Of a DNA stretch of 64,000 nt, positions 51,209 to 62,370 are shown piece after piece. Position 1 is the first letter of the stretch; each line of letters opens with the position of its first letter. The notes beneath the pieces were generated by a model. That model was not told where the DNA came from and ran no database searches. It worked only from the letters and a program-made list of their open reading frames with translations. Origin of the DNA: Nymphaea colorata. Taxonomy: Eukaryota; Streptophyta; Magnoliopsida; Nymphaeales; Nymphaeaceae. Where the stretch lies: positions 27,623,934-27,687,933 of the forward strand of contig NC_045138.2 of the NCBI RefSeq assembly GCF_008831285.2, written 5' to 3'. The position numbers were made by a program, and so were the translations under genes.

Positions 51209-51802
51209 TCAATGGTTGCAGACAGTACTAGCTTGGTGATCATGAGCAGAGTTTTGAGCAATAAGGGCAAGCTTTTGGAGGTTCAACCTGATCACAGTGT
51301 CCACAAACATCTTGGTGTCTTCCCTGGTGTTTCCCTCTGGTATGTCCACCACATAGGACTCAAGCACCACCGTCCACACCTTACCGTCCTCCCTAAACTC
51401 GTTCATGGACGTGACGGACCTGTAGTTCTTGAGCCTGTGCTGTCCCCCGACGACGGTGAAGCTGAGCAAATGCCTCTGGTCGTCCAGAATCTCCAGCCTC
51501 TCCGTGCTGGTGGACGCCGGCAGGCCGGAGATGACGGTGACCTTCCGGACGCTGCCGACGCCGCCGTCGCCCTCCACCATGCAGCAGCTTTTGATGAAGT
51601 GCTTGTACTTCTGCGGGTTGTCAAATCTCCTCACTAGCGGCCACACATGGGAGAGTGGGGCTTCCACCCTTTGACATACAAGTGAGGTGCATGTGTTTGG
51701 GGATGGGTTTGAGATGGTGTGGCAGCCATTGATGACTGGTTGGAGCTCCTTGAACTCTCTCTGTGTTAGGCCATGTGGGGGAGGGGTTGCTTGGGACTCC
51801 AT
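51209..51802 (-). CDS. PYL2: Abscisic acid receptor, PYL2 type (intronless)
   Basis: PYR/PYL/RCAR proteins are soluble START-fold receptors that bind ABA and then inhibit clade-A PP2C phosphatases. A single frame of 197 residues has the usual length and no intron. It contains the gate SGLPA (92-96), the latch HRL (122-124), the ABA-carboxylate lysine (K67 in YKHF), the glutamate of STERL (E101) and the C-terminal helix with VIRLNLQKL. The blocks CTSLVCQR, GDGGVGSVR.VTVISGLPAS, GQHRLKNYRSVTS.NEF and VDIPEGNTREDTKMFVDTV place it closest to PYL2 among dimeric (subfamily III) receptors. The residue before the latch is Gln rather than the near-universal Glu. The last roughly 15 residues (HDHQASTVCNH) are unlike relatives. 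It is transcribed away from the ET gene, in the same direction. Confidence 0.96.
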   Translation of the reverse strand: MESQATPPPHGLTQREFKELQPVINGCHTISNPSPNTCTSLVCQRVEAPLSHVWPLVRRFDNPQKYKHFIKSCCMVEGDGGVGSVRKVTVISGLPASTSTERLEILDDQRHLLSFTVVGGQHRLKNYRSVTSMNEFREDGKVWTVVLESYVVDIPEGNTREDTKMFVDTVIRLNLQKLALIAQNSAHDHQASTVCNH

Positions 51803-51935
51803 GGGAGAGGAATGACCAGAAATCTAATGTGGGTTTTCAGGTGGCGCCTGAGGATTAAGGGAGGAGATTGGAAGATAAGGATGAAGGCTTCTTGGCACTA
51901 TGGGGGAAGGTGGGAACCCACTATGCAAAAGGCTG

Positions 51936-51943
51936 CCTTATAT
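51936..51943 (-). promoter_or_regulatory. Probable TATA box of PYL2
   Basis: On the minus strand the motif ATATAAGG sits about 135 bases upstream of the start codon in a TTAATATAAGG context. This is a plausible spacing for a leader of about 100 bases. Confidence 0.5.
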
Positions 51944-52999
51944 TAATGCTGTTATGTGTGTCTTTAATGCCAAAAAAAGCGGTTTTTTAATTACAGAGAA
52001 AAGTTTTTTTGCTACACTTGTGGGTTTTATTCTCTTTAGTTGAAAATTATACCGGCCACTGTTTTCTCGTGAAAACCAACTGTGCAGATATGGTCTTTGT
52101 CACTAAAAACCTAGAAAACTAAATGACTCTTGATTACTTGTGTATTTTAAGTGGCAAAAAAATGATATAAAGTTCCATATTGGTAGGTCTTAAATCCTCA
52201 TAAAACTTCAATCTGCTTTCATTGGCCTAATATAGACACATATATATGTGTAAATAATATTTTTTTTAGAGCCAACCAGCTTGACAAATTTATAGAAAAG
52301 CATTGATTGAAAAGGATTATTTGACTAAAAACTCAAAGAACCGGCGTCCAGACCATCTTCAATCATGGCCAAGAAATTCGCCACTTACCCAAAAAACACA
52401 AGCACACAAACTTCAAGACAAGAAGGAGTTGGATGAGTTAGTAACGCAGACTAGGCCCATAACCTCATATGGACGACCGGCCATAGGTCAAACTTCGCGT
52501 CACCTCTGCATCGAATTAAGGAGGTTTAAGGCTTTGAATTTGTTTAGAAAACATAGACAACTTGTGCACCATTCTTCTGCATGTTACCACAAAAACACGG
52601 TTGATTAGTACTTTGAATCTGCATGTTAAATTAATTTTTAAAAAATATCTTTCTTTTATGTAAAAGTTGGCCGCCGGAATCCGCCCACCTGCTGTTGCTC
52701 CGCCTCCGGAAACTAAAATCACACGATCGTGACTGTTTCAATCGAACATAACCTAGCCAAGCTGACAAGCTGTGATCTACATGATCATCTTAGTAAGTAT
52801 CTTTTCTCAGTCCATAAACTAGGACTTGCATTTATGGTCTTTTGGCATTAATGCCACCGAAACTTCGAACTAATCAAGCGTGTTTTTGTGGTACCATCAA
52901 TTAAAACATTCATGGTACAACAACCTGATCCATTTTTATATTGAGCCCGGACTCTTGCTCGACATATTGTAACCTGGCAGTCTTAACAACTTTAGTTTT

Positions 53000-53145
53000 G
53001 ATTCAAAAAGACTATGAAATAGGACAACCATCCACTTAAAAACCCATTTATAAGTCTCTCAAGTTTCTTAATGATTCAAAAAGGCTATAAAATAGAAAAT
53101 CATCCACTTAAAAAACCCCTTTATGAGTCTCCCAAGTTTCTTGGT
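53000..53145. repeat. Two-copy tandem repeat, period 73
   Basis: gattcaaaaagactatgaaa at 53000 and gattcaaaaaggctataaaa at 53073 start two copies. Each is followed by catccacttaaaaa, then tctcaagtttctt/tcccaagtttctt. Confidence 0.8.
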
Positions 53146-53726
53146 AATTTCAGATAAAAATGTATTACACACAGCCGATGCTTTCGTTAATGATCCCCTT
53201 CTGCATCATCTTGAATTGGGGTTGACTCGTAGTACTCAACTTTTTCTGTTGTTTTCCTTCTACCGTCATGTTCAATGTACAAAAGGAAGGCTGGAGGAAC
53301 GTATACGAGTAGCGTTGAGAGTCTGAGGCATAATAAATGTAAGGGACTCGTCCCTTTTGCCGAAAAAAAGATGGTTCATGTGTCATGTGAGCAGTCTAAC
53401 AAATCAAAGACCTCCGCCAAGCCGTGATCCCTCATCACCCTGATGAACTTTATGCAAGATTCCCCTCACCCGAAACCGCATCCCATATCACGTGGTCCCC
53501 ACCTCACCCTCATCCTTTTTTCTCTTATTTTTTCCCATTTTCTAGACATTATTATTGATATTAATATTAATATTTTTATTTTTATTTTATTGACAAGACG
53601 TACATACTCCAATCAGGGGCATTTTGTAATTCATATGCGTACAAAAAAATGTGGTATTTCCAATGCACAACTCATAATATTGTTGTTACAAATGCAAAAG
53701 CATAGCTGTGGATGCATGATTCCCAA

Positions 53727-53868
53727 CTTGGGTTCCCTTGTTTTCATCGAGTTCATGAAAAGAAAAAAAAAAAAAAAAAAGTTTGGACTTGAAGACTCGA
53801 AAAAAGAGACTGATGGAAGCGTCGCCAGCTTGGGTTCCCTTGTTTTCATCAAATTCTTGCAAAAAGAA
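53727..53868. repeat. 102-bp spaced duplication flanking a poly-A run
   Basis: cttgggttcccttgttttca at 53727 recurs at 53829. The first copy runs into an A-rich run (53760-53780). Confidence 0.75.
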
Positions 53869-56522
53869 TAGTGTCAGATCATAGATAGCTGAAGATTGGT
53901 TGGTAAAAATGGGGCAAAAAATGTTTGAATTTGGGTTGCGTCCAACTTTTTATCAGATTGGGCTTAGTCAGATTTTAGGTTTTGGAATTAGATTTAGACT
54001 TTATTTTATATTAGTAAACTTGGAGCTGCCTGGGATCAAATCTGTCGTTTGTAGGATTTATCCAACTTGAATTAAGATTCAGCTATGAAACTTCTTGTAG
54101 AACTAGAATTGGATTAGTGGCTACATCTGGACTGACTTTGCCAATTCTGAGTAACTGCATCTAAATTCAGATATATTTCATTCATTTACTCCTTGCTTTA
54201 TAAAAGAAAAACAACCATTTTCTTTGACTAGCTCAAGACCCAATGCAAGTAGGGCAGGACCGGTTCGGTATACCATAGCCCTGGCCAAGCCTAAAACTGA
54301 AACCTACATATCATGCTGGCTCCCAACCAGGTTCCTCCATAACTATTGCATATTAAATACTTATTAGAAGATATTTCTAAGAGGCTGAAGCTCCTCATTT
54401 TTTTTCTCCTATTATCAAATGTAAGGTTGCTTTGGGACCCGATTGAGGAGCAAAACATCTGTTTACTCGAAAACATCTGTCAACTAAAGTATCATGCATG
54501 TACCATTTGTTTGTAGTACAAAGAAGTAGCATTACAAGAGTCGAACCGATGACCATACTAAATATTTATTAATGTAATAATTCAAACGAACCATATATTT
54601 ATCTATACCTCTTTCCTCTCCACTCTAGATTTCTCTTTTGTTTTTCAAATGTTTAGGGTGGGACACACAGTACAGTACGCTTTTGATCAGCACTCACATG
54701 TTATAGGGGGACCATTCTAAAAGATATGATTTAAGTAAGGTGAGAATGTTTGAACCCATGAAAAGTGGCTTGGTCAAGATTTCTCCACCTAGCTATATAG
54801 GTTATTCCCTTTTGGGTATTGGGCTTTGAACCCACCTCATTCCAAAGCTTGGTTGCTGGTTGTGGGGTTGGCTCTACTCTCCTAGGGTTTGGTAACCTAT
54901 GGTGGTCTCACATGCCACATGTAGGTAACAATCATATGGGAAAGAATAAAATTGTAACCAAATTCATTTATGGGAAGGCCAAGCGCCATAGTTATAGTAA
55001 AGAATGTTGTCACATGTGAAAGAATAAGGTTATAATCAAATTCATTATTTAATGAGTAAAGAATGTCATCCACTACGGGTGACAGATGTGGCTGTTGGTG
55101 GAGGGGATACTGATGACAAGGCTAAAAAATAATGCGAATAGCAACACTAGTATGTCACCTAATAAGCATGCCAACATGAGTTGGGCTTTTGTTTATTGTC
55201 CTCTTAGAAGAATGGGACTTTTCCACTTCAGGCAAGACTAAATAATATTGTGGAACAAAGATACTTGTTCTTGTCTTCTAATCTTGGCCGCTAGCTAGCT
55301 TGTCTATTTGTTGAAAGCATTGGTGCTACAGAGAAAACAGTGATCGAAATGTATCATGCCTTTTCAATTTCACATCCTTCGCCATCGTGGTATATCGAAG
55401 GTTGAGGAAACAGTTTCAATTTATAATTACTGCCACCATAAATAGAGCGAGTCTAAATGGATTTAATGTTTGAATTACATGGTTGTTGTTATGTGCCAGT
55501 GTGCTCTTCAGTAGCGTAGTTGAAGGACCTACCTTTGATTCACCCAGGTTCCGAAGTAAGCCAGAACTTTGGAAGTATATAAGGGTTTTGCGTTGGTCGT
55601 TTTATGCCAAAGGCCATTTCTCTTAAATAAACATTTTTTTAAAAAAAGAATAATCTGATTCAATGGAATCAATCATGAATTGGCAAAAATTATTAATAAA
55701 ACAATAGAATTCTTCTTGGGATGACCAGAAAGACAGTTTGGTTCACTTCGCTCTCAGGCTTGAGCCATAGCTTGCTCTCACTACAGCTTAGTTCTCTCTC
55801 TTGAACTTGTTTTCCTTTTTTTTTCTTATTTCTTTTGTTTTGGATTTTTCTTTTATTGCGACATCTTTTCTGTAACATCTAATAACTGCTTGTGATCACT
55901 TATTTTGGTAATATGTGATCATTTTATCCATTCTCTTTCATTCAATGTATATATGTACATGAGCTGAAATACTCGGGCCATCAAGAAGTTCCAGCAGCGA
56001 GGCAGAAGCATCCAGATGGCTGGAGAAACTGTATAATGCAGCCCGATGCAATTGCTTGTGTGGGCCGGTGCATGCTGGAGAAGGGGAAAGGGAAGAGAGA
56101 ATGCCCAAGCGGATAATCTAAAATATCCAATTCCAAAGAGATTTGAAGGTTTCATTCCCTAACAAATCATGTCATGAAAGCAGAAGGGCATATCCAAACT
56201 GTGTGCTCAGCCACCTCCATGGCAATCCATGACTCTAAAGTTCGAGTGAATCAGGAGAATTCGCATAGAACCCTGCAACATTACCAACTCGAGAATGTGC
56301 TATCAGCCCATTCCTTATAGCCAAAATCTGCCGCAAGCCCACAGGAAGAATCACTGTCAAACTTTCGAACAGGTAGTCCTACATCATATGACAAAACTTT
56401 TATCAGGTTCCTTTTCCCCTCAGAATAAATAAGCTTGGGGTTGAAGATATGCCGGGACCGAACGTGAATTCCTCAGCCACAACACAACCCTCCTAGGGCA
56501 GTGAATTGAACAAGTAGTTTGT

Positions 56523-57460
56523 AACTTGAATCAGTTCAGCTCGTACCGTGCTTACTTTGACTCGGTCCAACAAGTAATGAGTTCAGCTCTCATGCAAAAG
56601 TTGGGCTTTCACATGGCTTCTAGATGTCACCTTTGCAAGGCTAATGTGGAAGAGGAGCATCACTTGTTTTTTCAGGAAAAGTATCTAGAGCTACATGGCG
56701 TAAAGTCATCTGGCAGTTTGGTGTCAATGTAATGCCGCCGGCTGGACCGGTACGTGGTTTAAAATGGTGGAACCAGAAAAGTTTCAAGAGTAAAGAGATT
56801 ACCAAATGCTGGAAGGATTTCTATCATATGGTTGTATGGTTTATATGGAGGTTACGCAACAACATCAAATATGATAAGGTCAGGCTTAGCAACCAGATTG
56901 CTGAAACTGCTTGGAAACAATGCAAGGAGCATATACTGGCATGGAAGTCTTGATATGGACTGAAATAGGTACACCATGGGGTAAATGGAATTGGACAGAC
57001 AGCGATCAGGTTGGTCTGCATATTGTCATGGACAAGAAGAAAAAAAAGCTAGGAGCGGCAGGACTGATTAGAGTCTTCTCAGGAGAGGCTTTGTATGGAG
57101 TAGGCCGATGGGAAGGGTAGTCACAACTTCCAAGTGCATATGTGGATACTTTTGAAAAATGTATGAGGCATCTACATGCCATCATGCCAGACCAGTATAA
57201 GAGCGTTGTTTTTCAATGTAACAACCAGAAATGGAGGAGGCATTTGGAACAGCGAACTCAATGTAGTTCTAACTCCCATGTTGATCATCTTCCAGATTGG
57301 CTTCAGTCCAAACAGATGTTTTTTAACAGATATTTTCTGGCTTCAGAGGTATCAACACTCCAGAATCTGTACTATACCATGAACAGCAATTGTAAAGGGA
57401 GTTGTGATCCCCTTTCTTTTTTGCTCTCATTGTGTGGATTAGAGCCTTGACCAGCGCCAT
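56523..57460 (+). pseudogene. Decayed 3' end of a non-LTR (LINE-type) retrotransposon
   Basis: The first frame (56526-56732) carries the zinc-binding reverse-transcriptase motif, with SRCHLCKANVEEEHHLFF (C-x2-C and H-H pairs). After a small frameshift near 56683 the second frame continues with RATWRKVIWQFGV and WKDFYHMVVWFIWRLRNN, typical of the same zf-RVT region. After another shift near 56950 a third frame shows RNase H-like pieces: GAAGLIRVFSGEALYG, then a stop, then YKSVVFQCNNQ and a VDHLPDW segment. Stops and shifts make it non-functional. No reverse transcriptase body was found upstream, which fits the 5' truncation usual for LINEs. It probably ends before 57480. Confidence 0.7.
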
Positions 57461-58402
57461 TTTTGTTTCTGTAAACACTATTTTTTGCCAATAAAGGTAG
57501 GGACCAACCCCCAGCAGCTGTTTGCCGGAAAAAACAACTTCAAATTTCAATACTAAATCATGCTTATGCAGGATCAAGTAATTGTTAAATTGCAGCTGGT
57601 ATTAGGCACTGGCAGAGCCGGAAATGTTGGCTGGAGGGGCACTAATTCAACAACTTTAATGCTTTTAAGGGCACCTATATCTATGGACAATGGGCAACTG
57701 AACTGATATCAGGCCAATTACTAGTTTCATTCCCGTTGGTGCTAACCCCTGCATATGTCACGTAACCAACCAAACCTCTCAGCTTCGGTGCAATTTCCTT
57801 GGGACTCAAAAAATTGTCAACTTATGCTAACCTCAAGTACAAACTTCGGTCAAGTTTATCCTTGGCTTGCTATATAGGCTTGAACACTTTCTGAAACAAG
57901 CTTGAACAAGCCATGTTCGTGATCAGATGGGAGCCCTCGTGACGAACATAACCCAAGTTTGAGAATGCTTAAACAAAACTAATGATCTGCGTTTGAAGAA
58001 ACTCCGGGTTCGAGTCTTTGGGCTCATTTTCGAGCCCAGCCCAACCATTCGCCCTCTCATGTTCAACTCATTAACTTGCTGGACCCAAGCACTCGCCCTC
58101 TCAATAAGAACAAAGGGTAAAGGGGAAAAAAAATTTAAGACTAACAAGTCCAGTTATCTCGTTCAATACCTATCATCACAGTCAATATAAATGAAGGATT
58201 CATTATATGAACAGCACTAATAGTGCTAGTACAGCCAATGTAATGTAACAGATTTTAAATGTAAAAAACACGTTACAACAATAATCGCTACACACCTCTC
58301 ATGATAAATATTCCCTATAAGCAGAAAATTTTGAAATATGGTTTATTCATTTATGTACTGTGACCTACTTCCATGATTTAGAATACTGAGCATTTGAAGG
58401 GT
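57461..58402. other. Intergenic DNA between LINE relic and ET gene
   Basis: Includes a fragment with ctggcagagccgg near 57608, similar to the ends of the 27.3-kb element. The remainder is the probable 3' flank of the ET gene. No other gene was seen. Confidence 0.4.
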
Positions 58403-61400
58403 TTATGCACCAACCCTTCTACCTTTGTGTTTTTCACATCTCTTCCTTCCAGGAACTGGCTTTTGCTTGCAGAAAGATCCATCTTCTAGGATCACGCCAC
58501 ACACACAAGGATTCCCTTTTGGTGGTCCATGATGATCTGTATTCAACCCTTCGTGCAGTCCATTAATCCTCCTCCCTTTATGCTCACTGCATCTCTTTCT
58601 TCCGGGAACAGGAGGCTCTTTGCAGATAGACCCATTGCCAAAGGCTACACCACAGACGTTTTGTGGATCAAGACCACCAGTTGTTGCTTCGTGATCATCT
58701 GTATTTGACCCTTTGTGCAATCCATTAATCCTCTTCCCCTTATGCTCACTGCATCTCTTCCTTCCAGGAACAGGAGGCTCTTTGCAGATAGACCCGTTGC
58801 CCAAGGTTACACCACAGACATTTAGTGCATCAAGACCACCAGTTCTTTCTGCCACCAATCTAGGCCGTGAATGGCTGAATTTGAGAACACGAGCATGTAA
58901 ATCAGGATTCCTTTCAGGATTAGAATCAGTATCTACAATTGGCTTGCCTGACTTGATCTCAATTCCCATCTTTTTTGATCCAAGTGCCTTCCACTTCAAC
59001 TGTTTGAATGACAGAGGGATAAGTGTGAAAGCACGGATGCCTAACCCAGCTTTATCCAACTTTTGGAGGACGTAATCAGCACGGCGAGAACCATTGCTTC
59101 CCTTGTTCCAAGCATAATCAAAAAATGCAAGAAGCTGAGACTCTTTTAGCTCGGCTTCTTTCTTGTTTTTCATCTGTGATAATAGACTGTTGCATTAATC
59201 AAAGAGTACTGAGTACATGCATGATCCAAAGCAGTGGTCAGCCAGAAGTTTCAATAACATGCTCCAGAACACTCTGATTTTCTGTTCTTTACGACAAGTT
59301 ATCCCAGCCTAAGAGTTTGTCAGTTGAACTACATGAAAGAGATTATGATGTCTTAATCAAGCAGCAAGAAATAGTGCACTTTAACTAGGATTACTAGCTT
59401 TCCACAATAGAATTGAAATTAGGCTATTATATTACATAGATTTTGGCTACAAACCAGCCTAAAGCCCTAAACAGTTATTCTGTAAGACAGGAGGGATGTG
59501 AAATGTCCAGCAAAAACTTACTTTTCTTTGGGAACATAATTGTTATATTATGCAAGTCAGGTCATGACTAAAGTTGATGATCAAACCTAGCAGTCTTCGT
59601 AGTGCAGTAGATAATCACAGCTCAACACAATCGCAATTTAAACTGAGTCGAGATTGAACAAGCAATATCCTGATTTGATCAATAAATAATCGATGAAGAC
59701 ATCATCAAAATTCACAAGAATGGTCACATGCAACATTTAAGAGATGAAACAGGAAAAAAAATCATCCCAAGCTAAACCCAGGAGAAATGACGAATACCTC
59801 CTATATTACTGTAAAATGGTCGAACTGAAACCTATGACTGAACCAAAAAAGCTCTCAGAGATCCAGTTTGTCCAGAAACAGGAGCGGAGAACAAAAGCTT
59901 CAAAGAGAATAGTGATTGTTACTCTTCACATCGAATAGCTATCAACTTGATGGAAGTGCATTTTGAAAATTTAGAAAGAGAAGGAAAGGCATCAACACAT
60001 AATTGGAAGAAGAAATAACTCATCGCTTCCTGTATGGATACAAATTCAACCCATAAAACAGGAGATGAAAACAAAAGCTTCAAAGTGAATAGTCATTGTT
60101 TCTCCTGGCATCAAATAGCTATCAACTTGATGGCAGTGTATTTTCAAAATTCAAAAAGAGAAGGAAGGGAATTAAAACATAATTGGAAGAAGAAATGACT
60201 CGTTTCTTCCTACATGAATACAAATTTAACCCATAAACGTGTTTCAATGAAGTTTCTGTGCCATCAAAGACAGGCAAAACAAAGCTCATGCACTAGTAAA
60301 GGAACATAAGAAACTCTTTTATAGGAACATCTGTAGAAATTTACCGGTGCCCATCTAAACACGATTGGGAAGCCTCTGGAAAATACATCAATGAATAATC
60401 CAGGTCCTTGCTGTATATAAGGAATTGCAGGTATATCAGTTGGTTCTCCTTTATTTGAAGAAGGAAAAGAAACTCCATGGTCCAAATGAGAGCCTGCCCG
60501 GCCATACTGCTGCAACCTTGCGCGGACATTGTCAGCTTGCCCAAGATACACAACAATTACATGGTCAGAATTTATTTTACGGATCATTCGACCTGTTTCT
60601 GTGTGATATTTAGCTATCCCAAGTTCATAGAGACCAGGGCAAGAAGAAATCGGGAGGTTATGGATTCTATATCTTTCTGCTCCATCCTTACCCAAGGAGT
60701 AGTCTTCCCAATCAGAAGGCCCAATAAGAATCTGAAATGAAGCCAAACAGCTTAAAACAGAGAGTAGTGGAAAAAACTGAACTACATTAACTAAATATGA
60801 GTGAACAACTCTGAGGCAGTAAACTTCCACACATCGTGTCTTGATCTACCTATAGATGAAAAAAGATGATAGATTGACAAATAAATAAGGACCCACCAAA
60901 ATCTTCACTCGGTGTGAAATGCTCAAACCAATGTTTTAAAAAGCGTATCGTAAGCCGTATCGGTCTGGCTTTAAGATGCGTTGTATCGTAAAATATCGTA
61001 ACATATCATAATCGTATCGTTGTTTTTAATAAATCAGAAAAAAAATCGAAAAAAAATCAAAAAATTAATAAAAAATCAAGAATAATATGTTCTTCATAAA
61101 AAACACATAGATTCATAAGTCATAAGTCCATAAGTCTATGAGATACCACATCAAAAAACAAGTTTTAGATGTTATGTATTACATCACAAGATGATAATGA
61201 AATTGTGAAAATGTTCAATGTCAATACATATAAAATGAAAGCACTCTCGACTCTCATTCATAATCTTCATCATATTCATTCTCATCCCCATCTCCATCTC
61301 CTTCTTCATTTTCATCTTCACTATTTAAAAAAAACCTCTTTCCTTCCAACAGGAATCAGCCACCCATGCACAAATCCATGGTTTAATCGATGATTTTATT

Positions 61401-62370
61401 TTGAAAATCGATGATTTAACAATGGAAATCGATGATTTCCCTCCACGGCAACACAATCTCTAGGTTAAAAATGAAGAAAGGTCGGGTTTTTATAAAAAAA
61501 ATAAAAAAAAGAGGGTTCCAACCCTCTTTTTTTGAAATCAGCCCGTATCATACGACACGGGACGTATCGCACCGTATAGTACGATACGGGGGCATGTATC
61601 TTACGATATGGGATGTATCGCACTGTATCATACGATATGGAGGCCTAATATCATACGTATGGTAAGATACAAGCACGATACACCCTTATTTACAAGGGGT
61701 GTATCGTATCGTATTTTGTAAAAGAGACGATATTTATCGTACGATATGGCCCCTTATCATAAATATCCTACCACACTGGCTCAAACCCAATCTACTAAAT
61801 AGAAACAAAATAGTATATATCAACAAGGAGACGATCCGACTTCTTATCTGATGCATTGACGTGCATAGCATCGTAGAAACTAGTCACTGTTTTAGTCTAA
61901 CAAGAAGTTTTTCCTACTCGCAGAAAGGAAACTTGATCCAGACTGGAATTGTTAATGGCATCAATTGATCTTACCAACAAGCCTGAAAAGAAAACAGTAA
62001 CCCTTGAACGAACAGAAGATAATTTCTTTCCGTTCAATCTGAGATTGACAGCAACACCTCGCTCCAAAAAAGACACAAAAGAGACTTACCTTCTTATATC
62101 ATCAGCGACAAGGGGAGGGAAGGAAACTTCCTCTTTTTTCACATATCATCTATTCCAAACGATGGTATCGGAAAACAAGCATTTTCCAACTCGAAAAGAG
62201 AAAAAAAAATGGCAAGAGCTTTATTCTAAAGATAAAATGAGATACAGAAGAGATCCCACAAAAGAGAGGGGGTGAAGAGAAAGCCGAACCTCCCACTTGG
62301 AGAAGACACTGTCATGCTTGGTCTTGTAGCAATCTTCTCTTCTTACTCTCGAGATCTCAGCGGTACCCAT
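58403..62370 (-). CDS. ET: Effector of Transcription (ET/HRT) family protein with GIY-YIG domain
   Basis: Plant ET proteins (barley HRT, Arabidopsis ET1/ET2) are nuclear regulators that repress or modulate gibberellin-responsive and developmental genes. They combine a GIY-YIG nuclease-like domain with Cys/His repeats. Exons on the minus strand: 62370-62290, 60731-60345 and 59173-58403, joining to 412 residues. The N-terminal REDCYKTKHDSVFSKW block precedes ILIGPSDWEDYSLGKDG. The GIY-YIG core follows, with GLYELG (60-65) and YLGQADNVRARLQQYGR (89-105). After FDYAWNKGSNG, three repeats of C-x9-C-x10-C-x2-H lie at about 276-300, 330-354 and 381-405, each with PVPGRKRC..HKG. Repeats 1 and 2 are nearly identical. 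Exon 3 happens to begin with ATG, which could be mistaken for the gene start. Intron 1 holds a large insertion and intron 2 a tandem duplication. Confidence 0.93.
58520..58843 (-). repeat. In-frame 162-bp tandem duplication coding for ET repeats 1 and 2
   Basis: Two units (58843-58682 and 58681-58520 on the minus strand) each encode 54 residues beginning TGGLD and containing NGSICKEPPVPGRKRCSEHKG. In the first 43 residues of the repeat proper I count about six differences. The third ET repeat is clearly older and lies outside this duplication. Confidence 0.85.
59880..60240. repeat. 180-bp tandem duplication in intron 2 of ET
   Basis: acaaaagcttcaaag occurs at 59891 and 60071. The following phrases (gaatagtgattgtt/gaatagtcattgtt, tagctatcaacttgatgg, cataattggaagaagaaat, aacccataaa) recur in order at the same spacing. 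Confidence 0.9.
60930..61778. mobile_element. ~850-bp insertion rich in GTATCG motifs in intron 1 of ET
   Basis: The direct repeat GCTCAAACC at 60921-60929 and 61779-61787 flanks a segment that starts aatgttttaaaaagcgtatcg. It is crowded with cgtatcg/cgatacg strings at both ends and reads like one transposed unit. The two borders can also be read as CCAATGT...ACACTGG inverted ends with a shorter duplication. A 51-bp subrepeat (gayGTATCGCAC...) lies at about 61561-61640. A short acidic minus-strand open frame sits in the middle. No transposase was found. Confidence 0.6.

Larger units (their letters stand above)
51990..56500. other. Intergenic DNA upstream of PYL2
   Basis: AT-rich with two tandem duplications (53000-53150 and 53727-53865) and phrases resembling degenerate dispersed repeats near 53930-54180. 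A coding-like minus-strand stretch at about 56286-56445 is unassigned. No gene was recognised. Confidence 0.4.

Noticed and set aside
58403-59173. Treating the 256-codon frame as a complete gene starting at its ATG
   Set aside because: The ATG lies directly after a splice acceptor (cacag), and the GIY-YIG exon upstream joins in frame, as in other ET proteins.
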